DNA from: Shinella zoogloeoides
GTDB lineage: Bacteria > Pseudomonadota > Alphaproteobacteria > Rhizobiales > Rhizobiaceae
DNA length: 64,000 nt
Reading direction: 5' to 3'
Assembly: GCF_030733845.1 (NCBI RefSeq)
Contig: NZ_CP132311.1
Location: forward strand, 1,119,501-1,183,500
The translations under genes were made by a program, and so were the position numbers. The notes under the pieces were generated by a model. The model made no database searches. It saw nothing but the letters and a program-made list of their open reading frames with translations, and was not told the DNA's origin. Below are positions 29,054 through 39,374 of the stretch, piece by piece; positions within the stretch are counted from its first letter, which is position 1, and each line of letters begins with the position of its first letter.

Positions 29054-29239
29054 GGAAGGTCTCCTCGCATGGATAGACATCGTTCGCATTTTGTTCCAGA
29101 ATGTCAATCGGCCGTCCGGCGGTGAAAGTCCACCAAAGGGTGAAAAATCCACAAATGGCTTGCCAAGCTCCGCCTGTCGTGGTTTGACCGCCGCCTCTGC
29201 CCGCATTTGCGTGGCCCGCCTCCAATTTTCAGGTGCTTC

Positions 29240-29701
29240 ATGGCCAACACCGATAATCCCCATCTTCTCATCGTCGAGGCCCGCTTCTACGACGACATGG
29301 CCGATGCGATGCTCGACGGCGCCAAGCATGCGCTCGCCGCTTCCGGCGCCACCTACGACATCGTGACCGTCATGGGCGCGCTGGAAATCCCGGCCGCGAT
29401 CTCCATGGCGCTCGACGGCATGGAAAACGGCGGCACCTGGTATGACGGCTTCGTCGCTCTCGGCATGGTCATCCGCGGCGAGACCTACCATTTCGACATC
29501 GTCGCCAACGAATCTAGCCGCGCGCTGATGGACCTGTCCGTCAGCGAGGCTCTGGCCATCGGCAACGGCATCCTGACCGTCGAGAACGACGAGCAGGGCT
29601 GGGCGCGTGCGCGCCGTTCGGAAGGCGACAAGGGCGGCTTTGCGGCCCGCGCGGCGCTGACCATGATCGAACTGAAGAAGAAACTGGGCGGCGAACAGTG
29701 A
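29240..29701 (+). CDS. ribH: 6,7-dimethyl-8-ribityllumazine synthase
   Basis: 153 aa. It carries the conserved G-A-L-E-I-P-A-A (substrate pyrimidine loop) and [14 protein letters not shown] (catalytic His and phosphate region). It condenses the RibD product with dihydroxybutanone phosphate, providing the substrate of RibE. The last four bases GTGA overlap the nusB start, so the two are translationally coupled, as in many Rhizobiales. Confidence 0.96.
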   Translation: MANTDNPHLLIVEARFYDDMADAMLDGAKHALAASGATYDIVTVMGALEIPAAISMALDGMENGGTWYDGFVALGMVIRGETYHFDIVANESSRALMDLSVSEALAIGNGILTVENDEQGWARARRSEGDKGGFAARAALTMIELKKKLGGEQ

Positions 29702-30180
29702 CGACGGACAAGGACCAGCAGCCGGTAAAGCCGGCCAACCAGCGCGGCGCGGCGCGTCTTGCCGCCGTGCAGGCGCTCTACCAGATGGACATCGGCGGCA
29801 CCGGCGTGCTGGAGATCGTCGCCGAATACGAAGCGCACCGCCTCGGCCAGGAGCTGGACGGCGACACTTACCTGAAAGCGGATGCCTCCTGGTTCCGCTC
29901 GATCGTCTCGGGCGTCGTGCGCGACCAGCGCCAGCTCGACCCGATGATCGGCGCGGCGCTGCAGGATGACTGGGCGCTCTCCCGTCTCGATTCCACCGTG
30001 CGCGCCATCCTGCGCGCCGGCACCTTCGAGCTCAGGGAACGCAAGGACGTGCCCGTCGCCGTGATCGTCACGGAATATGTCGAGATCGCCAAGGCGTTCT
30101 TCGAAGACGAGGAACCAAAGCTGGTGAACGCGGTGCTGGACCGGATCGCCAAGCAGGTCCGGCCCGATACACGTAAATAA
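29698..30180 (+). CDS. nusB: Transcription antitermination factor NusB
   Basis: 160 aa starting at a GTG that overlaps the ribH stop. All-helical NusB fold: [16 protein letters not shown] at the N-terminus (RNA-binding arginine-rich helix) and [14 protein letters not shown] near residue 120. With NusE it binds boxA and promotes rRNA operon antitermination. Confidence 0.95.
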   Translation: MTTDKDQQPVKPANQRGAARLAAVQALYQMDIGGTGVLEIVAEYEAHRLGQELDGDTYLKADASWFRSIVSGVVRDQRQLDPMIGAALQDDWALSRLDSTVRAILRAGTFELRERKDVPVAVIVTEYVEIAKAFFEDEEPKLVNAVLDRIAKQVRPDTRK

Positions 30181-30192
30181 ACGGTAGATGAG

Positions 30193-31419
30193 ATGAGCAC
30201 TGGTACGGTCGAAGGTCTTGAACGGGAGCTTTCGGCCGCACGCCGCAACGTCTTCCTGCTGATGTTTGCGCAGGCGCTGCTCGCCTCGGCTGGCCCCATC
30301 GCCTTCTCCGTCGGCGGCCTTGCCGGCTACAACCTGCTCGGCGAGGACAAGTCGCTCGCCACCGCCCCGCTGACCGCCTTCAATGTCGGCGTGGCGCTCG
30401 GCGCCATCCTCGTCGCGGTCGCGGCGCGCATGCTCGGCCGGGCCTATGGCTTCATCGTCGGCGCGCTCATCGGCGCGGCGGGCGGCCTGATCGCCGCCAT
30501 CGCGCTCTTCCGCGGCGATTTCTGGCTGTTTGCCCTCGGCTTCGTGCTCATCGGCATTTCCGGCGGATTTGCGCAGAAGATCCGCTTTGCCGCGGCCGAT
30601 GCCTCGCCGTCCTTCTACAAGCCGCGCGCCATCTCGTGGATTCTCGCCGGCGGCGTCATTTCCGCCGTGCTGGGGCCGCAGGTGGTCATCCTCACCAAGG
30701 ACCTCTTCGAGCCGGTGCTCTTCGCCGGTGCCTTCGTGGCGCTGGTGCCGCTCTGCGGCGCGGCGATCCTGATCTTCCTGTTCCTGCGCCTGCCCGACCA
30801 CAAGGCGGCCGGCGCCGCGAGCGGCGAGGCCGTGCGCCCGCTCCGCGAGATCGTGCTGACCCAGCGCTTCCTGACCGGCATGGTCTGCGGCATCTCCTCC
30901 TATGCGCTGATGACCTTCATGATGACGGGCGCGCCGCTCGCCATGGTCATCGGCTGCGGCTTCTCGCCGGAAATGGCGACGCTCGGCATCCAGTGGCATG
31001 TGCTCGCCATGTTCGGCCCGAGCTTCTTCACCGGCATGCTGATCCAGCGGTTCGGCACGGAGAAGGTGGTGGCCGCCGGCCTCCTCATCCTCATGGCCTG
31101 CGCGGCCGTCGCCCATGCGGGCATCGCGCTGTGGAATTTCTGGGGCGCGCTCATCCTGCTCGGCATCGGCTGGAACTTCGGCTTCATCGGCGCCACCGCC
31201 ATCGTCGCCTCCAGCTACCGCCCGCACGAGGCCGACAAGGTGCAGGGCTTCCACGACATCATCCTGTTCGGTGCCGTGGCGCTCGCTTCCTTCTCCTCGG
31301 GCAAGGTGTTCAACGCCTATGGCTGGCAGACGATCAACCTGATGTTCTGGCCGATCACCGGCATCAGCCTGGTTCTCGTGCTGCTTCTGGTTTTGCGCTC
31401 CCGCCGAGCGGCAGCCTGA
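30193..31419 (+). CDS. Major facilitator superfamily transporter
   Basis: 408 aa with 12 membrane helices in two bundles of six and a central cytoplasmic loop (about residues 200-220, with basic and alanine-rich residues). A short-range MFS pattern is present, though the classical G-R-R loop-2/3 motif is degenerate (R-M-L-G-R-A-Y-G). The substrate is unknown. It is 12 bp after nusB and may be co-transcribed. Confidence 0.87.
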   Translation: MSTGTVEGLERELSAARRNVFLLMFAQALLASAGPIAFSVGGLAGYNLLGEDKSLATAPLTAFNVGVALGAILVAVAARMLGRAYGFIVGALIGAAGGLIAAIALFRGDFWLFALGFVLIGISGGFAQKIRFAAADASPSFYKPRAISWILAGGVISAVLGPQVVILTKDLFEPVLFAGAFVALVPLCGAAILIFLFLRLPDHKAAGAASGEAVRPLREIVLTQRFLTGMVCGISSYALMTFMMTGAPLAMVIGCGFSPEMATLGIQWHVLAMFGPSFFTGMLIQRFGTEKVVAAGLLILMACAAVAHAGIALWNFWGALILLGIGWNFGFIGATAIVASSYRPHEADKVQGFHDIILFGAVALASFSSGKVFNAYGWQTINLMFWPITGISLVLVLLLVLRSRRAAA

Positions 31420-31611
31420 GCCGTCCCACCGACCGACGCCGAAAAATCCAGCGCACGGCAGCGCTTGCCGCAGTGCGGCGGCTTGACGCAACCGATTCGC
31501 AATCGCAATCTGGCCGCGCGCCGGCTCCTGGCTTGTGAGGAGGCAAGAGGGAGCGGACGCGTTCCGGTTGCGGGGAGAGGACCCCGTGGCCTCCAAGGAG
31601 GACAGAGCGAA

Positions 31612-33747
31612 ATGACCATATTGCTTGGCGTTATCGCATGCGGGTTGCTTTCGGTGGTCTATGCCATCTGGGCGACACAGTCGGTGCTTGCCGCCGACCA
31701 GGGGAATGCCCGCATGCAGGAAATTGCAGGTTATATCCGGGAAGGGGCGCAGGCCTATCTCACCCGGCAGTACAAGACCATTGCCGTCGTCGGGGCCGTC
31801 GTCTTCATCGGCACCTGGCTTCTGCTTTCCGCAACGGCCGCCATCGGCTTCCTGATCGGCGCCGTGCTGTCGGGCGTTGCCGGTTTCATCGGCATGCATG
31901 TCTCCGTCCGCGCCAATGTGCGCACGGCGCAGGCCGCATCCGTCAGCCTGTCCTCCGGCCTCGACATCGCCTTCAAGTCGGGCGCGATCACCGGCATGCT
32001 GGTGGCCGGCCTCGCGCTTCTCGGCGTCTCGATCTACTACTGGATCCTCACCGGCATGCTGGGCCAGGAGCCGGCCTCTCGCGAGGTCATCGATGCGCTC
32101 GTCGCGCTCGGCTTCGGCGCCTCGCTGATCTCCATCTTCGCCCGTCTCGGCGGCGGCATCTTCACCAAGGGCGCGGACGTCGGCGGCGACCTCGTCGGCA
32201 AGGTGGAAGCCGGCATTCCCGAGGACGACCCGCGCAACCCGGCGACCATCGCCGACAACGTGGGCGACAATGTCGGCGACTGCGCCGGCATGGCCGCCGA
32301 CCTCTTCGAGACCTATGCGGTGACGGTCGTCGCTACCATGGTGCTCGCCGCGATCTTCTTCGCCGGAGCCCCGGTTCTCGCCAGTGCGATGATCTATCCG
32401 CTGGCCATCTGCGGCGCCTGCATCATCACCTCGATCATCGGTTCCTTCTTCGTCAAGCTCGGCGCGAACGGCTCGATCATGGGCGCCCTCTACAAGGGCC
32501 TCATCGTCACCGGCCTGCTGTCCGTCCTCGGCCTCGGCGCGGCAACGTCGCTGACCGTCGGCTGGGGTGCCATCGGCACCGTCGCCGGCAAGGAGATCAC
32601 CGGCACCAACCTCTTCATCTGCGGCCTTCTCGGCCTCGTGGTGACGGCGCTCATCGTGGTGATCACCGAGTACTACACGGGCACCAACAAGCGCCCGGTG
32701 AACTCCATCGCCCAGGCGTCGGTGACCGGCCACGGCACCAACGTCATCCAGGGCCTTGCCGTCTCGCTGGAATCGACGGCGCTGCCGGCGATCGTCATCG
32801 TCGGCGGCATCATCGCCACCTACCAGCTTGCAGGGCTCTTCGGCACCGGCATCGCCGTCACCGGCATGCTCGGCATTGCCGGCATGATCGTGGCGCTCGA
32901 CGCCTTCGGCCCCGTCACCGACAATGCCGGCGGCATCGCCGAAATGTCGGGGCTCGATCCGGAAGTGCGCAAGTCCACCGACGCGCTGGACGCCGTCGGC
33001 AACACGACGAAAGCCGTCACCAAGGGCTATGCGATCGGTTCGGCGGGCCTCGGCGCGCTCGTGCTTTTCGCCGCCTATTCGAACGACCTCGCCTATTTCG
33101 CGGCGAACGGCGACAAGTATCCGTATTTCGCGGATATCGGCACGATCTCCTTCGATCTCTCCAACCCCTACGTGGTGGCGGGTCTTATCTTCGGCGGCCT
33201 CATCCCGTACCTCTTCGGCGGCATCGCGATGACCTCCGTCGGCCGTGCGGCGGGCTCCATCGTGGAGGAGGTGCGCAGGCAGTTCCGTGAGAAGCCCGGC
33301 ATCATGGCCGGCACGGAACGGCCGGACTACGGCCGCGCCGTGGACCTCCTCACCAAGGCGGCGATCCGCGAGATGATCGTGCCCTCGCTGCTGCCGGTGC
33401 TGGCGCCGCTCGTCGTCTATTTCGGCGTGCTGCTCATCTCCGGCTCCAAGGCCTCGGCCTTCGCGGCGCTCGGCGCCTCGCTGCTCGGTGTCATCGTCAA
33501 CGGCCTGTTCGTCGCCATCTCCATGACGTCGGGCGGCGGCGCATGGGACAATGCCAAGAAGAGCTTCGAGGACGGCTTCGTCGACAAGGACGGCAACCGC
33601 CACCTGAAGGGTTCGGATGCCCACAAGGCCTCCGTCACCGGCGATACCGTCGGCGATCCCTACAAGGATACGGCAGGCCCGGCCGTCAACCCGGCCATCA
33701 AGATCACGAACATCGTGGCCCTGCTGCTCCTGGCAGTGCTCGCCTGA
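31612..33747 (+). CDS. hppA: Membrane-bound proton-translocating pyrophosphatase (H+-PPase)
   Basis: 711 aa, about 15-16 membrane helices. The ATG at 31612 has AAGGAGG upstream. Catalytic-loop motifs are all present: [32 protein letters not shown] and [10 protein letters not shown]. The determinant G-N-T-T-K-A (residues 463-468) has Lys rather than Ala, the form found in K+-independent enzymes. It couples pyrophosphate hydrolysis to proton pumping; in rhizobia the enzyme is found in acidocalcisome-like membranes. Single gene, ended by a terminator. Confidence 0.97.
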   Translation: MTILLGVIACGLLSVVYAIWATQSVLAADQGNARMQEIAGYIREGAQAYLTRQYKTIAVVGAVVFIGTWLLLSATAAIGFLIGAVLSGVAGFIGMHVSVRANVRTAQAASVSLSSGLDIAFKSGAITGMLVAGLALLGVSIYYWILTGMLGQEPASREVIDALVALGFGASLISIFARLGGGIFTKGADVGGDLVGKVEAGIPEDDPRNPATIADNVGDNVGDCAGMAADLFETYAVTVVATMVLAAIFFAGAPVLASAMIYPLAICGACIITSIIGSFFVKLGANGSIMGALYKGLIVTGLLSVLGLGAATSLTVGWGAIGTVAGKEITGTNLFICGLLGLVVTALIVVITEYYTGTNKRPVNSIAQASVTGHGTNVIQGLAVSLESTALPAIVIVGGIIATYQLAGLFGTGIAVTGMLGIAGMIVALDAFGPVTDNAGGIAEMSGLDPEVRKSTDALDAVGNTTKAVTKGYAIGSAGLGALVLFAAYSNDLAYFAANGDKYPYFADIGTISFDLSNPYVVAGLIFGGLIPYLFGGIAMTSVGRAAGSIVEEVRRQFREKPGIMAGTERPDYGRAVDLLTKAAIREMIVPSLLPVLAPLVVYFGVLLISGSKASAFAALGASLLGVIVNGLFVAISMTSGGGAWDNAKKSFEDGFVDKDGNRHLKGSDAHKASVTGDTVGDPYKDTAGPAVNPAIKITNIVALLLLAVLA

Positions 33748-33765
33748 TCCATTCGAGGCGCAAAC

Positions 33766-33801
33766 AAAAACCGCGGGGAGCGATCCCCGCGGTTTCCTTT
33801 T
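33766..33801. terminator. Bidirectional terminator
   Basis: AAAAACCGCGGGGA and TCCCCGCGGTTTCCTTTT form a long GC stem with A-run and T-run on either side, between convergent hppA and bamE. Confidence 0.92.
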
Positions 33802-33822
33802 GGGTTCTTCCGGCAGACGCGA

Positions 33823-34290
33823 TCAGTCAGTGCCGAGGACGTTCTTGATCATGCCGCCGGGGTTCGCGCCGCCGCGCAGGAGCTGGCCGAGGAAGGTCAC
33901 TTCGGCGCCGCCCGTCGGCGTGACGCGCGAGATCATGTCGAAGACCTTGCCGTCCTGCAGCGTGTAGTGCCCGAGGCGTTCGACATTGCCGTCCTTGTCG
34001 AAGTAGACGGCAAGCACGCTCTGCTCGACGATCTTCGGCTTGAGGAAGGCAGCGGCGCGCTTACGCTTCTGCGAGATATAATAGAAGACTTCGTTGTCGA
34101 AGGTCGCGGTCGAGGACGGCGTGCCGAGCGAGAGCAGAACCTGCTCGCGCGAAGAGCCAACCGGTGCCAGCGCCAGCGTTTCCTGATCGACGACATAACC
34201 CTGATACAGGACCTCGCTGGGGCCCTGGCAACCTGCGAGCGCGGTAGTGGAGAGGGTGACGGCAATGGCGGCGTTACGCAACAGCTTCAT
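33823..34290 (-). CDS. bamE: Outer membrane assembly lipoprotein BamE (OmlA/SmpA)
   Basis: 155 aa from the ATG at 34288-34290. The lipoprotein signal ends in the lipobox L-A-G-C (Cys near residue 20). The SmpA/OmlA domain contains G-S-S-R-E-Q-V-L-L-S-L-G-T-P-S-S, the typical turn-helix of BamE, then F-Y-Y-I-S-Q-K-R-K. It is a component of the BAM complex that inserts beta-barrels such as the porin at 656. It is divergent from the bc1-chaperone gene, an arrangement seen in Rhizobiales. Confidence 0.92.
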   Translation of the reverse strand: MKLLRNAAIAVTLSTTALAGCQGPSEVLYQGYVVDQETLALAPVGSSREQVLLSLGTPSSTATFDNEVFYYISQKRKRAAAFLKPKIVEQSVLAVYFDKDGNVERLGHYTLQDGKVFDMISRVTPTGGAEVTFLGQLLRGGANPGGMIKNVLGTD

Positions 34291-34439
34291 ATTGACAGAA
34301 TCTCTCTTCACAACATCCCCGGGACGATGATGGCCGCGCAGCCATTGCAATTCATGCCTGCTTCGGTAAACCAGCTTCGACCGTCATGCAACAAGACATG
34401 CGACGGCTCCATGGTTTGAATCGGGCAAAACTAGGCTTT

Positions 34440-34997
34440 ATGATGATTTTCGGCCTGTTCGGCAAAAAAAACGGCAACCGGCGTATCGTCGAAAAGCAGT
34501 ACGCGACCCTGACAAAGGCCGCGCGCCATCCCTATCTCTATGAAACGCTTGACGTTCCGGATACCGTCATGGGCCGTTTCGAGATGCTCTCGGCCGTGCT
34601 GATCCTTTACTTCCGGCGCACGCGCGCAAGCGGGACGTCGGGGCAGGAGATCGCCCAGGAGATCGTCGATGCCTTCTTCGAGGACGTCGATCATTCGATT
34701 CGCGAGCTTGGCGTCGGCGATGTCGGCGTGCCCAAGCGCATGAAGAAGTTCGCCGGCATGTTCTACGGCCGCCTGGAATCCTATGCGGCCGCGCTCGATG
34801 GCGGCGACCGCGAGGGCCTTGCCGCAGCGCTCCGGCGCAACATCTATCCGGCGGCGGGCGAGGGCGCGCCCTCGATGGCGGGACTGGCCGCCTATCTCTT
34901 TGCCGCCGAGAAGGCGATGGCGAAGGTGGGCGAGAACGAGATTGCGGTCGGTGCGCTCGACGTGGCGGAGCCCGGCCCCGAAGAAGAGGCCGCGTGA
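34440..34997 (+). CDS. Ubiquinol-cytochrome c chaperone family protein (CBP3-like)
   Basis: 185 aa. The start is at the first of two adjacent ATGs (34440/34443). The central A-V-L-I-L-Y-F-R-R-T..F-F-E-D-V-D-H-S-I-R-E-L-G-V-G-D..P-K-R-M-K-K is the characteristic block of the Pfam family containing mitochondrial Cbp3, needed for assembly of cytochrome b in the bc1 complex. It is followed 19 bp later by the YceD-like gene in the same direction, so the two form an operon. Confidence 0.9.
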   Translation: MMIFGLFGKKNGNRRIVEKQYATLTKAARHPYLYETLDVPDTVMGRFEMLSAVLILYFRRTRASGTSGQEIAQEIVDAFFEDVDHSIRELGVGDVGVPKRMKKFAGMFYGRLESYAAALDGGDREGLAAALRRNIYPAAGEGAPSMAGLAAYLFAAEKAMAKVGENEIAVGALDVAEPGPEEEAA

Positions 34998-35016
34998 GCG
35001 GCCCGAAGGCTTTGAG

Positions 35017-35571
35017 ATGAAGAAAGACGACGAAACGCCGTTCTCCTATCCGGTCAAGGTGGGGCATATCTCCGCCAACCCGGTCGAGGTGACGATCAGC
35101 GCTGATGCCGAGGAGCGGGCGGGGCTGGCCGAACTCTGGTCCGTGCTGGAGGTGAAGGCGCTCTCGGCGACCTTCCAGGTCCTGCGCTGGAAGCGCGACG
35201 GCGTGCGCCTCAAGGGCCGCGTGACCGCCGATATCGTGCAGGCCTGCGTCGTCACGCTCGATCCGGTCGAATCGCATATCGACGAGCCCGTCGAGGTAAT
35301 TTTCGTGCCCGAAGGCTCCAAGCTCGCACGGCTTCCGGCTGCGACCGAGGGCGGTGAAATGCTGCTCGATCCCGATGGCCCGGACGCGCCGGAAATCTTC
35401 ACCGGCGACACGATCGATGCCGGCGTCGTCGCGGCCGAACATGCCGCGCTCGCCATCGATCCCTATCCGCGCAAGCCCGATACGGCCTTTGCCGGCCATA
35501 TCGAAAGCAGCGAGGAGGATAACCGCAAACCCTCGCCCTTCGCCGTTCTGAAGGACTGGAAAAAAGACTGA
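35017..35571 (+). CDS. YceD family protein (DUF177)
   Basis: 184 aa. The characteristic central V-V-T-L-D-P-V-E-S-H-I-D-E-P-V-E-V-I-F-V-P is preceded by A-D-I-V-Q-A-C, as in other DUF177 proteins. In many bacteria yceD precedes rpmF, plsX and fabH and is linked to 23S rRNA/large-subunit biogenesis. Here plsX follows 127 bp downstream, but no rpmF is present between them. Confidence 0.92.
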   Translation: MKKDDETPFSYPVKVGHISANPVEVTISADAEERAGLAELWSVLEVKALSATFQVLRWKRDGVRLKGRVTADIVQACVVTLDPVESHIDEPVEVIFVPEGSKLARLPAATEGGEMLLDPDGPDAPEIFTGDTIDAGVVAAEHAALAIDPYPRKPDTAFAGHIESSEEDNRKPSPFAVLKDWKKD

Positions 35572-35698
35572 ACGGCTCCATAAGCGCCGGATAATTCAGT
35601 TGTGCCCCCGGCGAAAAGCGGTATTTTGGCCGAATTCCGCTATGGTGGCCCTCTGCCGCCGGAACAAGAAACAGGCCAAGAATTAAGGCAAGACTCGC

Positions 35699-36754
35699 GT
35701 GGTCAGAATTTCCGTCGACGTCATGGGTGGCGATTTCGGTCCGAAGGTCGCCATCCCCGGCGCAGCCAAGGCCCTCGAGCGTCATCCCGAAATACGCTTT
35801 GTGCTCTATGGCAATGCTGCCGAATGCGAGCCGCTTCTGGCGCAGCATCCGAAACTGAAGGCTGCAAGCACGTTCCATCATTGCGACGTGGCCGTCGCCA
35901 TGGACGAGAAGCCGAGCCAGGCGCTGCGCCGCGGGCGCGGCAAGTCCTCCATGTGGCAGGCGATCGACGCCGTGGCCAAGGGCCAGGCCGATGTCGCCGT
36001 TTCCGCCGGCAATACCGGCGCGCTGATGGCCATGTCCAAGTTCTGCCTGCGCATGATGGCCAATATCGAGCGCCCCGCCATCGCCGGCATCTGGCCGACG
36101 CTGAAGGGCGAGAGCATCGTGCTCGATATCGGCGCGACGATCGGCGCGGACGCCAACCAGCTCTTCGACTTCGCGCTGATGGGCGGCGCCATGGCGCGCG
36201 CGCTGTTCGAGATCGACAAGCCGACGCTGGGCCTGCTCAATGTCGGCGTCGAGGAGATCAAGGGACAGGAAGAGGTCAAGGCCGCCGGCCAGCTCATCCG
36301 CGAGGCCAATTTCGACACGATTGACTACTATGGCTTCGTCGAGGGCGACGATATCGGTCGCGGTACGGTGGACGTCGTGGTGACGGAAGGTTTTGCCGGC
36401 AACATCGCGCTGAAGGCGGCGGAAGGCACGGCGCGGCAGATCGCCGAGTATCTGCGCGCCGCCATGTCGCGCACGCTCCTTGCCAAGCTCGGCTACATCC
36501 TCGCCAAGGGCGCCTTCGACCGGGTGCGCGAGAAGATGGATCCGCGTAAGGTCAATGGCGGCGTGTTCCTCGGCCTCAACGGCATCGTGATCAAGAGCCA
36601 TGGCGGCACGGACGCCGAGGGCTTTGCCGCGGCGGTGGATGTCGGCTACGACATGGTCCGCAACGGGCTCAAGGACAAGATCGAGAAAGATTTGCAGAAG
36701 TATCACGCGGGCAGGCCTGTCGAAGGCGCCCAGGGCGTGAACGACGAGGTATAG
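35699..36754 (+). CDS. plsX: Phosphate acyltransferase PlsX
   Basis: 351 aa starting at GTG ([14 protein letters not shown], the conserved opening). Also S-A-G-N-T-G-A-L-M and [10 protein letters not shown], the family's phosphate/acyl motifs. It makes acyl-phosphate from acyl-ACP for PlsY in phosphatidic acid synthesis. It is one base from fabH, a strong operon. Confidence 0.97.
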   Translation: MVRISVDVMGGDFGPKVAIPGAAKALERHPEIRFVLYGNAAECEPLLAQHPKLKAASTFHHCDVAVAMDEKPSQALRRGRGKSSMWQAIDAVAKGQADVAVSAGNTGALMAMSKFCLRMMANIERPAIAGIWPTLKGESIVLDIGATIGADANQLFDFALMGGAMARALFEIDKPTLGLLNVGVEEIKGQEEVKAAGQLIREANFDTIDYYGFVEGDDIGRGTVDVVVTEGFAGNIALKAAEGTARQIAEYLRAAMSRTLLAKLGYILAKGAFDRVREKMDPRKVNGGVFLGLNGIVIKSHGGTDAEGFAAAVDVGYDMVRNGLKDKIEKDLQKYHAGRPVEGAQGVNDEV

Positions 36755-36755
36755 A

Positions 36756-37727
36756 ATGATTCGTTCAGTGGTCCGCGGTTTCGGCTCGGCGCTTCCCAAG
36801 CGGGTGCTCACCAATGCCGAGCTGGAAAGCATGGTCGACACGTCCGACGAGTGGATCGTGCAGCGCACCGGCATCCGCCAGCGCTACATCGCCGGGGAGG
36901 GCGAGACGACGGCCTCGCTCGGCGAGGCCGCCGCACGCGCCGCGCTTGATAATGCCGGCCTCACGGCCGCCGATATCGACCTCATCGTCGTCGCGACCTC
37001 GACGCCGGACAACACCTTCCCGGCGACCGCCGTCAACATCCAGAACCGCCTCGGCATGCACCACGGCTTCGCCTTCGACGTGCAGGCGGTCTGTTCCGGC
37101 TTCGTCTATGCGGTGACGACGGCGGATGCCTATATCCGCGGCGGCCTTGCAAGGCGCGTGCTCGTCATCGGCGCCGAGACCTTCTCGCGCATCCTCGACT
37201 GGACCGACCGCACGACCTGCGTGCTCTTCGGCGACGGCGCCGGCGCCATCGTTCTGGAAGCGCAGGAAGGGGCGGGGACCAATGCGGACCGCGGCGTCCT
37301 GACCACGCAGCTGCGTTCCGACGGCGCGCACCGCGAAAAGCTCTATGTCGATGGCGGCCCGTCCACCACGGGCACGGTCGGGCACCTGCGCATGGAGGGC
37401 CGCGAGGTCTTCAAGCATGCGGTGGGCATGATCACCGACGTGATCGTCTCGGCCTTCGACGCGACCGGTTTTACCGCCGACGACATTGACTGGCTGGTGC
37501 CGCACCAGGCGAACAAGCGCATCATCGACGGCTCGGCGAAAAAGCTCGGCATTCCGCTCGAAAAGGTCGTCGTCACCGTCGATCTGCACGGCAACACCTC
37601 TGCGGCGTCGATCCCGCTGGCCCTTGCGGCAGCGGCGGAGGACGGGCGCATCAAGCAGGGCGACATCGTGCTGCTGGAAGCCATGGGCGGCGGGTTCACC
37701 TGGGGCGCGGTGCTGCTGCGCTGGTAG
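36756..37727 (+). CDS. fabH: 3-oxoacyl-ACP synthase III
   Basis: 323 aa. The catalytic triad of KAS III is complete: Cys in Q-A-V-C-S-G-F, His in [11 protein letters not shown] and Asn in [10 protein letters not shown]. The acetyl-CoA-binding start W-I-V-Q-R-T-G-I-R is present. It condenses acetyl-CoA with malonyl-ACP to start fatty acid elongation. It lies directly downstream of plsX, with a short hairpin (37736-37752) after the stop. Confidence 0.97.
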   Translation: MIRSVVRGFGSALPKRVLTNAELESMVDTSDEWIVQRTGIRQRYIAGEGETTASLGEAAARAALDNAGLTAADIDLIVVATSTPDNTFPATAVNIQNRLGMHHGFAFDVQAVCSGFVYAVTTADAYIRGGLARRVLVIGAETFSRILDWTDRTTCVLFGDGAGAIVLEAQEGAGTNADRGVLTTQLRSDGAHREKLYVDGGPSTTGTVGHLRMEGREVFKHAVGMITDVIVSAFDATGFTADDIDWLVPHQANKRIIDGSAKKLGIPLEKVVVTVDLHGNTSAASIPLALAAAAEDGRIKQGDIVLLEAMGGGFTWGAVLLRW

Positions 37728-37862
37728 TTCGCTTCCTCGCCTCTGGCGAGGCTACGGCAAACCAATGCGGGACCTCTCCGCGGGGCCGCTTGACCGGAGG
37801 GGGCAAGGACAATACTCTCCGTCCCTAACCATACGCTTTCAATAGGAAATCGGTGAGGAACG

Positions 37863-38201
37863 ATGAGCGGCAAGACGGTGACACGCGCAGATTTGGCCGA
37901 ATCGGTTTTCCGGAAGGTCGGCCTTTCCAGAACCGAATCGGCAGAGCTTGTCGAAACCGTGATCGACGAGATCTGCAACGCCATCGTGCGGGGCGAGAGC
38001 GTGAAACTCTCTTCCTTCGCGACCTTCCAGGTGCGCGACAAGAACGAGCGCATCGGCCGCAATCCGAAGACCGGCGAGGAAGTGCCGATCTCGCCGCGCC
38101 GGGTGATGACCTTCAAGGCATCGAACGTGCTCAAGCAGAGGGTGCTGAAATCCCATCTCTCGCGCAAGGCGAAACAGAAGCCGGCTTCGCCCGCTGCCTG
38201 A
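37863..38201 (+). CDS. ihfA: Integration host factor subunit alpha
   Basis: 112 aa. HU/IHF fold with [10 protein letters not shown] at the start and the DNA-bending arm [17 protein letters not shown] (the P-K-T-G and P-I-S-P region). A Lys-rich tail of about 15 residues extends beyond the fold. With IhfB it bends DNA in recombination, transcription and replication. It sits 135 bp after fabH and just upstream of the MerR gene, the normal rhizobial order. Confidence 0.96.
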   Translation: MSGKTVTRADLAESVFRKVGLSRTESAELVETVIDEICNAIVRGESVKLSSFATFQVRDKNERIGRNPKTGEEVPISPRRVMTFKASNVLKQRVLKSHLSRKAKQKPASPAA

Positions 38202-38328
38202 CGATTTTCGTGCTGATTGCCGGGCGACGGCAATTTGAAACTTGAATATCGCCCGACAACCCGCTGAAATGAATGCGATTCGCGGGCACGTATCTGTGCC
38301 GGCGGCGCAAGCTTTCATCGAGGGTAGA

Positions 38329-38859
38329 ATGGACAAGAGTCCGGACGCTTTCCGCACCATCAGCGAAGTCGCCGACGATCTCGACCTGCCGCAGCATGTG
38401 CTGCGTTTCTGGGAGACGCGGTTCACGCAGATCAAGCCGATGAAGCGCGGCGGCGGCCGGCGTTACTATCGCCCGGAGGACGTGGACCTCCTGAAGGGCA
38501 TCCGCCATCTGCTCTACGACCACGGCTATACGATCAAGGGCGTGCAGAAACTGCTCAAGGTCAACGGCAACAAGTTCGTCGCCGCCATCGCAAGCGGGGA
38601 CCTTGCGACCGTCGAGGCGCTTGCCGCGGCGAGCCACGAGGACCCCACGCCGCCGAAGGCCGGCAGCGACGAGGACCAGATCGTCGGCCGCGCCAAGGCC
38701 CCGGCAAGCCGCCGCTTCTTCTCCTTCGTCGGCGGCAGCGACGAGACGCCGGAAATCTCGCTCGGCAAGACGAGCGTCGGCAAGGAGGACCGCGCGCTCC
38801 TTCAGGAAGCGCTCTACGACCTTCTGGAATGCAAGCGCCTGCTGGACCAGGTGCGCTGA
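38329..38859 (+). CDS. MerR family transcriptional regulator
   Basis: 176 aa from the ATG at 38329. The N-terminal winged helix-turn-helix is clear: [22 protein letters not shown], then [13 protein letters not shown]. The C-terminal 90 residues are low-complexity, then helical. No metal- or drug-sensing cysteines are seen. Proteins of this type lie next to ihfA in most Rhizobiales and are of unknown specificity. An upstream open reading frame in the same frame was not used because the conserved start is here. Confidence 0.9.
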   Translation: MDKSPDAFRTISEVADDLDLPQHVLRFWETRFTQIKPMKRGGGRRYYRPEDVDLLKGIRHLLYDHGYTIKGVQKLLKVNGNKFVAAIASGDLATVEALAAASHEDPTPPKAGSDEDQIVGRAKAPASRRFFSFVGGSDETPEISLGKTSVGKEDRALLQEALYDLLECKRLLDQVR

Positions 38860-39022
38860 GGCTTCGACCAGCCCGCCAGTTGCCTCCTGTTCGACTATCA
38901 AGGCAGCTGGAACCGCCCTGCAAACGGCGGCCGTGCGGCGATCCGCACCTTATGCAAGAAGATGGCCGTTCCTCCTCATTATTCTACGCGCCTGTCCGGC
39001 TCTTTCGTTAATCACGCAAGCG

Positions 39023-39241
39023 TCATTCCCGTTGCGGGACCGGCTTCCAGCCGCGGGTAAACCCGCGCCCCATTGCCGCCCGTGTCAATTCGAGCTGGCG
39101 CCGCAGGTGGGCGCAATCGGCAAGGAGGGTGGCGATCGTCGCCTGCGCGTCTCCTCCATGCCAGGCGAGGGCGGCGCTTACGGCATCGTTCTCGTCGGCG
39201 TTCCTGTCGATCTCGGCTTCGTACTCGGGAAGCGGTCGCAC
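39023..39241 (-). CDS. Small acidic/helical protein behind a LexA box
   Basis: 72 aa from a GTG at 39239-39241, chosen because AGGAG lies nine bases upstream. The much longer upstream frame (to 39454) crosses the LexA box and the candidate small RNA and is unlikely. The protein starts M-R-P-L-P-E-Y-E-A-E and ends in a basic tail (G-W-K-P-V-P-Q-R-E), with a central helix rich in Leu and Arg. The function is unknown. Its upstream region carries an exact LexA-type box, so it may be an SOS-regulated gene. Confidence 0.6.
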   Translation of the reverse strand: MRPLPEYEAEIDRNADENDAVSAALAWHGGDAQATIATLLADCAHLRRQLELTRAAMGRGFTRGWKPVPQRE

Positions 39242-39311
39242 GTCTGCATTCTCCTGTGAGGGCACAGCAAGCCATTGAAAATATATGAAAGAGCAAAAAT
39301 CCCAAAGGGAT

Positions 39312-39326
39312 GTTCTTATTATGTTC
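39312..39326 (-). promoter_or_regulatory. LexA (SOS) operator, alphaproteobacterial type
   Basis: GTTC (39312-39315), seven bases TTATTAT, GTTC (39323-39326) exactly match the GTTC-N7-GTTC direct-repeat box of Rhizobiales LexA. It lies about 70 bp upstream of the small minus-strand gene. Candidate -35/-10 elements lie between the box and the gene (TTGGGA and TATTTT on the minus strand). It overlaps a second, palindromic arrangement GTTC-CAAT-GAAC (39323-39334). Confidence 0.7.
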
Positions 39327-39374
39327 CAATGAACGGCAGAGTCAAGCCACGTATCTGAACGGCGTCCATTCATG

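Noticed and set aside
29054..29239. FMN riboswitch before ribH
   Set aside because: The conserved RFN-element sequence blocks are not visible upstream of ribH or ribD.
29485..33624. 1379-codon open frame on the minus strand
   Set aside because: It is antisense to ribH, nusB, the MFS gene and hppA, all of which have recognised motifs. Long antisense frames are common in G+C-rich DNA, and its product is Arg/Asp/Gly-rich low-complexity sequence.
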